DNA of 40,683 nt, taken from positions 1 to 40,683 of the forward strand of contig JAJFUQ010000177.1 in NCBI GenBank assembly GCA_021372355.1. The letters run 5' to 3'. Position numbers and translations under genes: made by a program. The notes beneath the pieces were generated by a model. That model had not been told where the DNA came from and made no database searches. It saw nothing but the letters and a program-made list of their open reading frames with translations. This document shows, in pieces, positions 30,962-39,106 of the stretch. Within the stretch, counting starts at the first letter, position 1; the number at the start of each line of letters is the position of its first letter. This stretch comes from Nocardiaceae bacterium. GTDB taxonomy: Bacteria > Actinomycetota > Actinomycetes > Mycobacteriales > Mycobacteriaceae.

Positions 30962-31894
30962 TTAGTCGGTGAGCGCGGGGTTGCGCGGGTACGGGCGGTG
31001 GGCGGTCTCGTGGGCGGGAAGGAGGTATCCGGCGACGATCTGTTGCGGAGTGAACGTGGCTATGCGGCCGGTGCGGCCGTCGTCGCCGGGTCGGCCGATC
31101 TCGCCCCATTCGATTTCACTGGTGCCGTGAAGGTGGAGGGTCTCGCCGGTCGTGAAGTCGCAGAACAGGAGTGCCGCTTCAGAGTCGACAGCGACGTTGC
31201 CGAGCGAGTTGAACATGTTGTTGCCCGGGTAGTCCGGCCACCACAGGTGGTCGCGGCCCGCGCGAACGAAACCCGGTGGGCCTCCTCGGTGTGAAGCGTC
31301 GGTTCCTCGTCCTGGGTTGCTCGTGCCAAGGAAGAAGGTATCGGCCCGGCGGATCAACGCGACATCCCGCGGCCGGAGGTGGACACCCCGGTAGTGGCTC
31401 GAGAGTTTGGACAGTTCGTTCCCTGAACTCGGTTCGAGCGCTCGTTGCTGAATGTATTGCGGGCAGTTTCCATAGGCTTGCTCGACGGTGATCGTCAGTG
31501 CGACCGTCGTGGAATGGGTGAGCGTGCCGTTGATGCGAACGCGGCGCCGGGCGGCGAACTCAACGACAACGATTCCGACGAGTTGGTCGGGCGGCAGTCC
31601 ATGAAGGGGGTCTGCCTCCGGGAACGTCGCATGGATCGTGAGCTCACTCGCGCTCGTCACATTGAGGAATCCATGCCGTCCGGTCAGCGGCGATGCCCAC
31701 AGTCGCCCCGCTGAATCCCGCGCAGTGATGACCGCGAAGGTGCTGTTGGCGAGGAATCCGGTGATTCCGCCACGCAGTTCTACCGGCTGCATCATCCCGA
31801 CCAGGCGCTCGGCCTCGCGGCGTACTCCGGCTTTGTGTTGGATAGCCAGTTCGCCGGCATGGAATCCCACGTCGGCGAACTTGCGCGTCGTCAT
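30962..31894 (-). CDS. Pyridoxamine 5'-phosphate oxidase-like flavin-binding protein
   Basis: The 310-aa protein contains two PPOX-type split-barrel segments. The first includes FLANSTFAVITARDSAGRLW and ASPLTGRHGFLNV; the second includes RDVALIRRADTFFLGTSNPG and LWWPDYPGNNMFNSLGNVAV, with ETLHLHGTSEIEWGE after it. The latter strands match the FMN-site pattern. Such proteins often sit with oxidative-stress genes. It is nine bases upstream of the DUF1348 gene and follows the AhpD-like gene. GAAGGAAAG precedes the ATG. Confidence 0.8.
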   Translation of the reverse strand: MTTRKFADVGFHAGELAIQHKAGVRREAERLVGMMQPVELRGGITGFLANSTFAVITARDSAGRLWASPLTGRHGFLNVTSASELTIHATFPEADPLHGLPPDQLVGIVVVEFAARRRVRINGTLTHSTTVALTITVEQAYGNCPQYIQQRALEPSSGNELSKLSSHYRGVHLRPRDVALIRRADTFFLGTSNPGRGTDASHRGGPPGFVRAGRDHLWWPDYPGNNMFNSLGNVAVDSEAALLFCDFTTGETLHLHGTSEIEWGEIGRPGDDGRTGRIATFTPQQIVAGYLLPAHETAHRPYPRNPALTD

Positions 31895-31917
31895 CGTCTT
31901 TCCTTCGGTTCGAGAGC

Positions 31918-32457
31918 TCAGAGGGAGACGACAGGCCAGTCGTTCTCGACGTTGGCCAGGATGTTGAAGTAGTTCGTGAGGATGTTCAGCGCCAGGTTGG
32001 CGACCACCTCACCGATCTCCTTGTCCGTAACTCCCGCGGCGCGTGCCTGTGCGATCACGGCCTCGGGGACATCACCCCCGTCCGCAGCGATCGCATTCGA
32101 CAGGGTCAGCAGAGCCGTGATGTGCGAGTCGTTCGACTCGGCGTTGCGCGCGGCGGCGAGTTCGGCCTCGGAGACCTTCGCGAGGTTGCCGCCGATGAAG
32201 GTATGAGCGGACAAGCAGTACTCGCACCCGTTGAGCTGTGCCGTGGCGATGGCGAGGCGCTCCCGCACGCCGGCGGAGAGAGTGCCGCTGCCGACTGCGC
32301 CGGCGAGCGCGAGGTAGCTCCTGAGCAGGGCGGGGCTGTTGGCCATGACCTTCGTCATGTTCGGAACCAGTCCGAACGCTTCTTTGACTTGGGTGAGCAG
32401 TTCGGCGGTGATGCCGGTCGCGTTGTCGGGCTCGATGGGAGTGATCGTGGTCGTCAT
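31918..32457 (-). CDS. Carboxymuconolactone decarboxylase family (AhpD-like) protein
   Basis: The 179-aa protein has the AhpD-type active site NGCEYCLSAHTFIGG with the CxxC pair and following His, and FGLVPNMTKVMANSPALLRS upstream. It probably acts as a peroxidase or thiol reductant. It is the first gene of the minus-strand run, with a good ribosome binding site (GGAGACTTCCCC upstream of ATG 32457). The promoter region shared with the divergent CGNR gene contains a long palindrome. Confidence 0.88.
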   Translation of the reverse strand: MTTTITPIEPDNATGITAELLTQVKEAFGLVPNMTKVMANSPALLRSYLALAGAVGSGTLSAGVRERLAIATAQLNGCEYCLSAHTFIGGNLAKVSEAELAAARNAESNDSHITALLTLSNAIAADGGDVPEAVIAQARAAGVTDKEIGEVVANLALNILTNYFNILANVENDWPVVSL

Positions 32458-32478
32458 GGGGAAGTCTCCTCGATAGTC

Positions 32479-32508
32479 CTAACGGATAGCGGACGGTGTA
32501 TCCGTTAG
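32479..32508. promoter_or_regulatory. Palindromic operator between the divergent AhpD-like and CGNR genes
   Basis: CTAACGGATA (32479-32488) and TATCCGTTAG (32499-32508) are perfect 10-bp arms separated by 10 bp. Further half-site-like sequences TTCTAACG and TATCCGTGATA lie closer to the CGNR start. The site probably controls both directions. Confidence 0.65.
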
Positions 32509-32570
32509 AAACGGTCTATCACAGTTGTTCTAACGTATGCAAGCCTTCCTATCCGTGATAATCTGGATTC

Positions 32571-33167
32571 ATGGCGGAGCAGTCGCGTATACACCTCTGG
32601 GTGCTTCCAGACGAGGCGATTCCGGTGCGGCTGATGAACACGATCTGGGCAGATACCGACGGCGTGCACGATGAACTCCAGGCCAGCGGTGACGTCGACG
32701 CATTCCTCGACACCGTGGGTATCGATCGCGCCGGCGAAACAGCGACGCCACCCGATCTCGAATCCGCCCGTGAACTGCGCGACGCCCTGCGTCGCCTGGC
32801 AGGCCACGTGACATCTGACAGTCGCGTAGCGGCGGCGTCAGCGATCGCCGACATCGATCGAGCGCTGAGCGTCGTGAATCGTGCAGCAACGGACTTACCC
32901 GCGCCTCAACTGGCGCTCACTGGGGACGTCTTGCGGCTGCAACGTCACGCGGAGCAGCGTCCAGTCAAGGCCAGACTCGCTCTCATCGCCCAAGACGCAA
33001 TGCAGATGCTAACGGGAGACGTCGCGACGAACCTCCGCGCCTGCCACGCCCCCGGATGCGTGCTCTATTTTGTCAAATCCCACCCGCGTCGAGAGTGGTG
33101 CTCAGTCGCATGCGGCAACCGAGCCCGCGCGGCCCGGCACTACCAGAAGGTTCGATCGGAGCGATAG
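32571..33167 (+). CDS. CGNR zinc-finger (ABATE-domain) protein, likely regulator
   Basis: The 198-aa protein ends with the CGNR zinc-finger: RACHAPGCVLYFVKSHPRRE, then WCSVACGNRARAARHYQ, with Cys ligands and the CGNR signature. The N-terminal part (DLESARELRDALRRLAGHV) is the ABATE-type stress-associated domain. Such proteins are presumed transcription factors. It is divergent from the AhpD-like run with a perfect palindrome between, so autoregulation and control of that run is the simple model. A recombinase fragment begins immediately after its stop codon in the same frame. Confidence 0.85.
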   Translation: MAEQSRIHLWVLPDEAIPVRLMNTIWADTDGVHDELQASGDVDAFLDTVGIDRAGETATPPDLESARELRDALRRLAGHVTSDSRVAAASAIADIDRALSVVNRAATDLPAPQLALTGDVLRLQRHAEQRPVKARLALIAQDAMQMLTGDVATNLRACHAPGCVLYFVKSHPRREWCSVACGNRARAARHYQKVRSER

Positions 33168-34081
33168 GCCAGACCGGATGCGTTGTTCAAGGCCGGCGTC
33201 GCTCAGGACCAGATCCACATCGACGCCGCCAGCGGAGCGAAAGCCTCCCGGCCCCACCTCGACCTCGTGCTGAACAAGATCGCCCGCTGCGGCGACACTA
33301 TTGTCGTCACGCGTCTGGACCGGCTCGGCCGGTCCCTTCTGCACTTGGTTGAGCTGGCCGAGCAATTGCGTGAGCGCGGGATCGGACTCACAGTGCTTGA
33401 ACAGGGCGTGGACACCTCCACGAGCGAGGGCCGCGCCATGTTTGGCATGCACGCGGTCCTGGCCGAGTTCCAGCGCGACCTGATCATCGCCAACACCCGC
33501 GACGGACTCGCGGCAGCCGCGCGCGCGGCCGCACAGGCGGACGCAAGCCGAAACTCACGCCCGCGCAGGTCGAGCAGGCCCAACGGCCGTACGACGAAGG
33601 TAACCACACCGCCGTCCAGATCGCCGAGATCCTCGGGGTCAAACGCGGCACCCTCTACGGTCACCTCAACAAGGAAGCGGTCGGCACCCGCCCACGCGCG
33701 CGTAAACGGTCAGCGGCGGCACCGCCAGCGCCGGCGCCCGCGCCGAACGCTAATCCGCTCACGCTCACGTGCCCAACCTGCGGAAACGAACCCGTCGGAC
33801 GAAGTCAGCGCTGGCAACAGCGCCAAGACCTGGCCATTATCTGGCTCAGCCTCGATACGACAGGCCGCGTGAGCGAGCAACGGCATTGCGCCCAGTGTCA
33901 ACCCCATGACCCCGCATACCTGGTCGACTGCCCGCTCTGCGCCAACGGACCCATCCTCACCGGCGAGCTCGCCCGTGCGGCCGAAACCCTTGGGGAAGCG
34001 CCGGGACCCGTGCGCCAATGGCTCCTCCCCCGCGGCTGGCATGACACCCCGGATCGCGGCCTCGTCTGCCCAGCGCATTAA
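33168..34081 (+). pseudogene. Serine recombinase gene, 5' truncated and frameshifted, with zinc-ribbon tail
   Basis: The fragment begins RPDALFKAGVAQDQIHIDAA directly after the CGNR stop. It includes TIVVTRLDRLGRSLLHLVEL and AVLAEFQRDLIIANTRDGL of the resolvase catalytic domain. The N-terminal strand with the catalytic serine is missing. Near 33515-33530 the coding frame shifts: the continuation GRTGGRKPKLTPAQVEQAQ with a helix-turn-helix (HTAVQIAEILGVKRGTLYGH) is in another frame. That second frame runs on through LTCPTCGNEPVG and HCAQCQPHDP to a stop at 34081, giving a cysteine-rich, zinc-ribbon-like C-terminus unusual for a resolvase. The gene is dead as it stands. GC-rich runs at the shift leave room for a sequencing error. 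Confidence 0.75.
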
Positions 34082-34143
34082 CCAGTAGACCGGTGCGCGA
34101 CGGTTACCGGTACCTGATTCTCGAGAAACTCACACCGGATACA

Positions 34144-34178
34144 AACCACCCACACTCGCCACTAGTGTCGGTGGTTTC
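34144..34178. terminator. Long hairpin downstream of the recombinase fragment
   Basis: AAACCACC pairs with GGTGGTTT and, after one mismatch, ACACT pairs with AGTGT around a 7-nt loop, giving 13 bp in all. The T-rich end on either strand is terminator-like. Confidence 0.6.
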
Positions 34179-34201
34179 TATCCAGGCGAATGCCGGGTTA
34201 G

Positions 34202-34453
34202 GTGATCAGCAGGGCTAGCGTGCTCGAACACGACGGCACGATGCGCTTCACCGAACTCATCGACGCCGTGCCCGGGTTATCGAAACGCCTCTTGACCGAG
34301 CGTCTCACCGAACTTGAGACCGCCGGACTCGTCGACCGCCACGTATCCACCGAGCGACCAGTCGCGGTCAGCTATGCACTAACACCAACCGGAGCGGCAC
34401 TAGACGCCACGTTCAGAGAACTTCGCGCCTGGCTTGAACACCAACCCGCCTGA
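34202..34453 (+). CDS. HxlR-type winged-helix protein, short and probably N-terminally truncated
   Basis: The 83-aa product contains MRFTELIDAVPGLSKRLLTE, then RLTELETAGLVDRHVSTERP and VSYALTPTGAALDATFRELR, the winged-helix core of HxlR regulators. The usual N-terminal part with the CP-x-x-x-x-x-x-x-GGKW motif is missing, and the GTG at 34202 has no good ribosome binding site. It may be a fragment left by the rearrangements around the recombinase. Confidence 0.55.
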   Translation: MISRASVLEHDGTMRFTELIDAVPGLSKRLLTERLTELETAGLVDRHVSTERPVAVSYALTPTGAALDATFRELRAWLEHQPA

Positions 34454-34532
34454 CCGCCCAGCAATTCTGGCCCTCAACTCGACGATGCCGTCGTGATCAG
34501 CTCTTGGCCTACGCGACCACCGGTCGTCCGGA

Positions 34533-34561
34533 ACACTAAAAGAACTAAAAGGAACTAAAAG
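34533..34561 (+). repeat. Three tandem AACTAAAAG-like units
   Basis: The units ACACTAAAAG, AACTAAAAGG and AACTAAAAG are adjacent, followed by CCCTGGCAGGG. The surrounding stretch 34454-34765 (about 310 bases) holds no gene that I can support. Confidence 0.5.
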
Positions 34562-34765
34562 CCCTGGCAGGGGCCGCAGATTAGTCCGCGAACCTCATGA
34601 TCGCCACCATTGGTTACTCCCGCTGTCATGTCGGCGTCCTCCAGAATTCGTGTCGGGCAACACTCCTCTGATGCCGACCTCCGTGGCTGATCTATTCCTT
34701 TGCATAGCTACCACTGGTGGAGGCTAGGCGAGTAAATTGTCAGCCTCTTGGGATAGCGTTTTCCT

Positions 34766-35464
34766 GTGCGTCAAACCAAGGGGATGAAACTCCGCAGGGC
34801 CTTCTATGGAGAAACCCTCAGCGGTCGCGGCCTCGTCGCTAAGGCTGCGATTATCGCGCTGTTCGTCCTCGTGGAGCTGGCGGCCGTCATTGTTCCGATA
34901 ATTGCAATCTACGCGGCCGGCGCAGCCGGGGTTCTTGGCGCTGTGTTCAACAAAAGCCCACTGGGAGGGCTAACAGTCGTCATAGTAGCGTTCCTCACCC
35001 TGTACGGATGTTCGCTGCAAATCGCTTTCTGGGCCATCCGTCACACGATCCATAGATCGGATGCACGACGCCCAGCTGATGCCGAGATCACTCCGCTGAA
35101 AAAGCTGTTGGTCGGCCGGACGAGGAAAGAGAAACTACAGATCCTCACTGTCTTGTTCGGCATCTTCGGTGCGGGGTTGGCCATCGCAATCGCTTTGGTA
35201 TACGTCGTCTTCATGGGTGCGACGTCAACGTATCAGGACCATGCCTCAAGCCTTGACTCCCTTTTCGGCAAATTCGGAGTCATTCTGTTCCCCCTGCTGC
35301 TGGTCCTCCCAGTCTTTATCTTCACTTTCATCTGGAAGTACTCGACATGGGTTGTCGTGAAGGTCCTCAGGGCGGTAACAAAAATTGATCGCCGCCGTAC
35401 CCCCGCGAGGTCACAGATAGGCGTTATCGGAAACGCGCCAGTTCGAACTGAAGGCAAATCCTGA
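34766..35464 (+). CDS. Unrecognised membrane protein (232 aa)
   Basis: I do not recognise the family. The protein has four hydrophobic helices: AKAAIIALFVLVELAAVIVP, GGLTVVIVAFLTLYGCSLQI, FGIFGAGLAIAIALVYVVFM and GVILFPLLLVLPVFIFTFIW. The cytoplasmic loop between helices 2 and 3 is basic (KKLLVGRTRKEKL), and the C-terminus is Arg-rich (KIDRRRTPARSQ). The GTG at 34766 is preceded by a more AT-rich stretch than the rest of the window, consistent with acquired DNA. It lies between a decayed recombinase region and a decayed IS21 element. Confidence 0.6.
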   Translation: MRQTKGMKLRRAFYGETLSGRGLVAKAAIIALFVLVELAAVIVPIIAIYAAGAAGVLGAVFNKSPLGGLTVVIVAFLTLYGCSLQIAFWAIRHTIHRSDARRPADAEITPLKKLLVGRTRKEKLQILTVLFGIFGAGLAIAIALVYVVFMGATSTYQDHASSLDSLFGKFGVILFPLLLVLPVFIFTFIWKYSTWVVVKVLRAVTKIDRRRTPARSQIGVIGNAPVRTEGKS

Positions 35465-35477
35465 AACGCGACTGCGG

Positions 35478-36250
35478 TTAAACCCCCGATCGCGAGTGAT
35501 TGAGCCGGTACGTGGACCCACCAGCGGCGTGCAGTCGCGCCTCAACAGCGACCACGTCAGGTGAAATTGCCCCGACTGAGAGCGCAGCTTCGATCCCGGC
35601 CGTGACGTGTTCGGCGGTCATGGACCGATGTAGCAACAGCACATCGACCAACGCTCGGGTTCCGGCAGCGTCTCCTTCAATCGGTCGGGCGTGCTGCCAG
35701 TACGCTTCATGTGAGGCAGTGAATGATCCGGCTTCCCGGGCTCGGGCCAGCGCTGTTGAGCCTGGTAGCGCGCCGGGCTTGAATCGCAGCACTTTCACCC
35801 CGGCCAGCACAACCCATACGTCACCGAAGTCGACTTCGGCTTCGGCGCCGGGAGCGTGATTCTGCGGGAGAAAGACTTCGTCTGCGTGTTTTCCCGCCTC
35901 GGTGAGGATCTGAGCGCGCCGCAACCGGACGTAATCGCGGACAGTGAAGTACGACAGCGTGCTTGCCTGGTGCTCATCGATCAGGCGGTGGAAGATCCTC
36001 GTCGCGGTATGGCGTTGCCTGCGCGGTGCGTCTAAATCGGCGTGCAGTATCTCGTCGATAGCGGCCTTGTACGGCCGATCCTCGGTGACTCCCGCACCGG
36101 CGTCTTACGCGTCGGCGGCTCTGCGCTGGCCAACGCTTGACGAACAGTGCGTCTGCTGACTTCGTATTTGCGGGCGAGCGCCCTTATGCCTAGTTCCTCG
36201 ACGCGCGCGTCTCTACGGATTTGAGGGAATAACTCCACACGACTTCCCAT
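35478..36250 (-). pseudogene. Degenerate IS21-family istA
   Basis: The N-terminal part (MGSRVELFPQIRRDARVEEL, then GIRALARKYEVSRRTVRQAL) lies in one frame and the rest in another, the shift being near 36060. The second part contains APGAEAEVDFGDVWVVLAGV and then jumps directly to FKPGALPGSTALARAREAGS, so most of the catalytic core is deleted. No istB follows. It is a different IS21 lineage from the element at 2-2825. Confidence 0.8.
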
Positions 36251-36299
36251 CCGACAACCCCCGACAGCGTGCCAATAAGGACACGTCAACCGTTGGGGT

Positions 36300-36387
36300 G
36301 GTCCCGAATCAAACCGTCACAACACACCGGTTCGATGCCAGCTGGTCTCGGATCAAGCCGTCATCCCGGTACCGATTCAAGCTGTCA
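36300..36387 (+). repeat. Three 20-bp direct repeats at the right end of the decayed IS21 element
   Basis: GGTCCCGAATCAAACCGTCA (36300-36319), GGTCTCGGATCAAGCCGTCA (36344-36363) and GGTACCGATTCAAGCTGTCA (36368-36387) are variants of one unit. They match the multiple transposase-binding repeats expected at an IS21 end. Confidence 0.7.
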
Positions 36388-36396
36388 TAGTCATGC

Positions 36397-36664
36397 ATGT
36401 TCGTCGCGACCGCGCCGCTTCTACTGGCCCTCGATGGCGAGACCGTCGCGGTGCCGTGGCGTACCTTCGGGCACTTCTCCGGACCGCTAGTCCAGGGACC
36501 CTGGCCGGCGGAAGTCGTTCTCCCCCACACACCGACGGTTCGACTTCGAAGGCTGCGACTTCTACCGATTCCGCGACGGAAAGTCGCCTCGCTGCGCAGC
36601 CTCTAAGACCCGCTACAAGTCGCTGAACAGCTCGCGCTCATCCCGAGTCGACAAGACTCACTAA
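36397..36664 (+). pseudogene. NTF2/SnoaL-like gene remnant with a frameshift
   Basis: One frame gives LLLALDGETVAVPWRTFGHF and then SGPLVQGPWPAEVV; a second frame continues FDFEGCDFYRFRDGKSPRCA and ends at 36664. Together they follow the SnoaL-like order (DGDTVAV, then THTGP, then FEG-x-DFYRFRDGK). Both ends of a normal gene are lost. From 36665 to 36835 I see nothing recognisable. Confidence 0.45.
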
Positions 36665-36835
36665 TGCGGATCGCCCCGTACCTCCAAAGCCTGGCGTCAA
36701 TTCCGTTGACGGTCCTACCGCGATAAGTGCCCTCGCTCCAAGCGCGGCATACAGCAGAACTTGATAACCCGTGTATCAGGTAAAAGTGAGCATGGTGCGT
36801 CTGATCCCCTTTCCCTAAGACGACGCTCCGGCGAC

Positions 36836-37471
36836 CTAGCGAAGGCTGCCATAGCCGACGATTCCGGGGTCGTGCGAATCAACCGCTGCCACGCCAATTT
36901 CACCGCGTTCGTTCCCGCCGACCGTGGTCAGCGTGCCCCCGTCGTTGTGGACGACGAAGTTGGTGTGCTGGCCGAACTTCGCCATCGCGGGTGCGTAGAG
37001 CACCACATCGCCCGGCCTCGGCGAATAGCCCTCGGGTGGGTGGAACCGCCCGACCATGCGGTAGTAGCCAGTCAGGGTCGCTACGCCCGGAATTCGCCAC
37101 GAACCGGAGTTCGGGTTCGACAAGGGCTGGCCGGATTCGCGCATGACCCAACTGACGAAGTCAGCGCACCACGGCTCCTTCACGCCTTCCGAATATTTCG
37201 TCCCCGCCGGGTTTGCATCGTATTCACGCCGCAAAACCTCGATCACTGAGCGCTGATCGGCGTCCATGGCCTGCTCATTGACGGTCGGGAAGCTGCGCAA
37301 GAACGGGAGTCCGAGACGACCGTGATTGATGGCAAACACGCTCGCAGCGGCGACGATGAGCAATCCGACGGTCAGGAGGCCCCAAACCGCCCAGCTGCGC
37401 ACGGGGCGAGCGTACCGACTTGACTTCAACCGACGGTCGTTACCGAACCATCCCACGGCGTGGTCGGTCAC
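36836..37471 (-). CDS. Membrane-anchored CHAP-domain amidase/peptidase
   Basis: The 211-aa protein has an N-terminal membrane anchor (about residues 22-46: VRSWAVWGLLTVGLLIVAAA) and an extracytoplasmic CHAP domain. The catalytic Cys is in KEPWCADFVSWVMRESG, and the His is in FGQHTNFVVHNDGG. CHAP domains cleave peptidoglycan peptide or amide bonds. The GTG at 37471 overlaps the stop of the lipoprotein gene as GTGA, so I prefer it to the longer frame. The pair looks like an envelope operon. Confidence 0.8.
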   Translation of the reverse strand: MTDHAVGWFGNDRRLKSSRYARPVRSWAVWGLLTVGLLIVAAASVFAINHGRLGLPFLRSFPTVNEQAMDADQRSVIEVLRREYDANPAGTKYSEGVKEPWCADFVSWVMRESGQPLSNPNSGSWRIPGVATLTGYYRMVGRFHPPEGYSPRPGDVVLYAPAMAKFGQHTNFVVHNDGGTLTTVGGNERGEIGVAAVDSHDPGIVGYGSLR

Positions 37472-37985
37472 TGCTTCTCGATCATGGCCGTGCCGTCGCT
37501 GTGGCACCGCGGTCTGATCGTGCCTTCAGCAAAGTCGAAGTGCATGACGATAATTGATCCGTCAGCCTGTGTAATGTCGGCCGTCGCGCTGAGCTTCTGA
37601 GCGTCTACCGTGGCGATGACTTGGTCGGGGTCCTTACCGGTGACCATGGGAACAACCCGGTGGATCATGTCGATGCGGAAGTTGGTTCGAGTTATGGCCT
37701 GCGCGCATTGTTCAGAGTACGCATCGTAGATGCCGTCAAAGTCCTGGATGTCTTTGTCGGCGACGACAGGCATACCAGGGCAGTCCGCCTTGCCTGAAGA
37801 ACAGTCTGCGTTGATGGCCGACGTGACGAGGCTATAGCCACTGTTGCGGACCCAAATTTCCACTCGTGCCACATCGACGTGTGTTCTTGGCGGAGCGTCC
37901 GAGCCTTTGCTACTACATCCGGTGAGTGCCAATCCAGTGAAGGCGAGAGCGACTGCGACATGGCCGGTTTTGTACGAATCAACAT
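37468..37985 (-). CDS. Putative lipoprotein with an apparent frameshift in the signal peptide
   Basis: The main frame contains a lipobox, VAVALAFTGLALTGCSSKGS, and a body of about 145 aa (VEIWVRNSGYSLVTSAINAD, CPGMPVVADKDIQDFDG and so on) with four further cysteines. No standard start lies in that frame at the right place. The ATG at 37985 with an excellent GGAGG is in another frame and gives MLIRTK before leaving it. One extra base in the AAAA run at 37968-37971 would join the two frames into a perfect lipoprotein signal. Either this is a sequencing error, a real mutation or programmed slippage, or a TTG further in is used. The body is not a family I recognise. Confidence 0.6.
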
Positions 37986-38000
37986 CGATTTCCTCCGGAG

Positions 38001-38372
38001 TTAATCCGCGACAGTGTTGAACCCTTGGACATGATCACGATGCTGGAAACCGGGCCTTTTTGAGCGTATTGCGAGCTCGATGACGGTTGCAGTCAGCATC
38101 CAGCCGGTCGGGTACCCGGCGACCGTAAACAGAGTCCCCAACAGGCGCCCCGGTGGGGTACCTGTTGGGAATCCCGTCTGGGCGACGAAGTACTCGTCGA
38201 GAAAGACGAGCACAGCTGGGGCGATGCCGAGGAATGCCATGACCAGCAACCGCAGCCGAGGGGCCGAGACGCGGTCGTGAACGCGCCGGTACCCATGAGC
38301 GGCCAGCCATGCCAACGGCCATCCGAGCAGTGCGAAAATGCTACCGGCGAGCAGAACAAGCAGGTATTGCAT
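38001..38372 (-). CDS. Small membrane protein (123 aa), unknown
   Basis: Three hydrophobic helices are visible: MQYLLVLLAGSIFALLGWPL, LLVMAFLGIAPAVLVFLDEY and the TLFTVAGYPTGWMLTATVIE region. The basic tail is RSKRPGFQHRDH. I do not recognise the family. It lies 15 bases upstream of the lipoprotein start and so is probably co-transcribed with the lipoprotein and CHAP genes. Confidence 0.6.
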   Translation of the reverse strand: MQYLLVLLAGSIFALLGWPLAWLAAHGYRRVHDRVSAPRLRLLVMAFLGIAPAVLVFLDEYFVAQTGFPTGTPPGRLLGTLFTVAGYPTGWMLTATVIELAIRSKRPGFQHRDHVQGFNTVAD

Positions 38373-38399
38373 GTTGTGAGCCTTAAGGATTGCGGGTGG

Positions 38400-38765
38400 T
38401 TAGAAGAAGCAGCCGTGCACCGCAGTCGATTCGCTGACGAACAGGACGAACGCGTAGCCGCAGATCGTCAGCACTGTGCTTGCGATACAGACGATCAGCG
38501 TGGTCCGTGACAGTTGCACCCTCGCTGCGACAAGCCATGCTGCTATTCCGATGCCCACAATCATTAATGGGACGGTCGTCAGTCGCACGAATTGCTGCAA
38601 CTCGTCCCAACGGAACGGCTCCGGGATCAGGCTGTATCCCAGCCAGTCACCGCCGCAACGACCATTGAGAAGTCTTTCCGAGCCGATCGCCGGTCCGATC
38701 ACGATTGAGGCGAGCGTGTACACGGCCGCGACCTTTACCGGCGTTGCCCACTTCATCTGAGTCAC
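38400..38765 (-). CDS. Small membrane protein (121 aa), unknown
   Basis: The product starts MTQMKWATPVKVAAVYTLAS at a GTG (38765) with GGGAG six bases upstream; the open frame to 39110 lacks this support and overlaps the intergenic repeat. It has three hydrophobic segments, including TVPLMIVGIGIAAWLVAARV and LIVCIASTVLTICGYAFVLF, and an external Cys-rich loop (LLNGRCGGDWLGY). Family not recognised. It probably forms an operon with the next membrane protein and the lipoprotein. Confidence 0.6.
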   Translation of the reverse strand: MTQMKWATPVKVAAVYTLASIVIGPAIGSERLLNGRCGGDWLGYSLIPEPFRWDELQQFVRLTTVPLMIVGIGIAAWLVAARVQLSRTTLIVCIASTVLTICGYAFVLFVSESTAVHGCFF

Positions 38766-38942
38766 TGCACTCTCCCGGGCCGAACTTTCAAGGTCGACTT
38801 CGGACGTTACGGATCGAGTCTCTCGCCGGGAACTGTACCTAGGGGGGTGCGTTCTGCCACCTTTCCAGATCGAATCGTCGCGAGGGCTGATTTCACCCGG
38901 CGGTTTTGTCCGGCTCCCCAACTGCGATGAATATGCGCGAAA

Positions 38943-39015
38943 CGAATATGCATCGATACCGCTAGTAGCTTCATGATTCATTAGATGAATCAAAACGCCC
39001 TCCTTTGATGGCGAC
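38943..39015 (-). repeat. Dispersed intergenic repeat, copy R1
   Basis: This copy contains CGAATATGCATCGATACCG and TGATTCATTAGATGAATCAA, then CTCCTTTGATGGCGAC. It matches R2 in order and spacing. It lies in the 340-base gap 38766-39106, upstream of the small membrane protein gene at 38765; I see no gene in that gap. Confidence 0.6.
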
Positions 39016-39106
39016 ACCCGTCGTTGCCGACATGCTCGGGTACCGCAATTTAGGTAACTCAACGGCACGCTGATCTCGCTGCCGAACCTTGGAGTCGGTA
39101 CATCGA

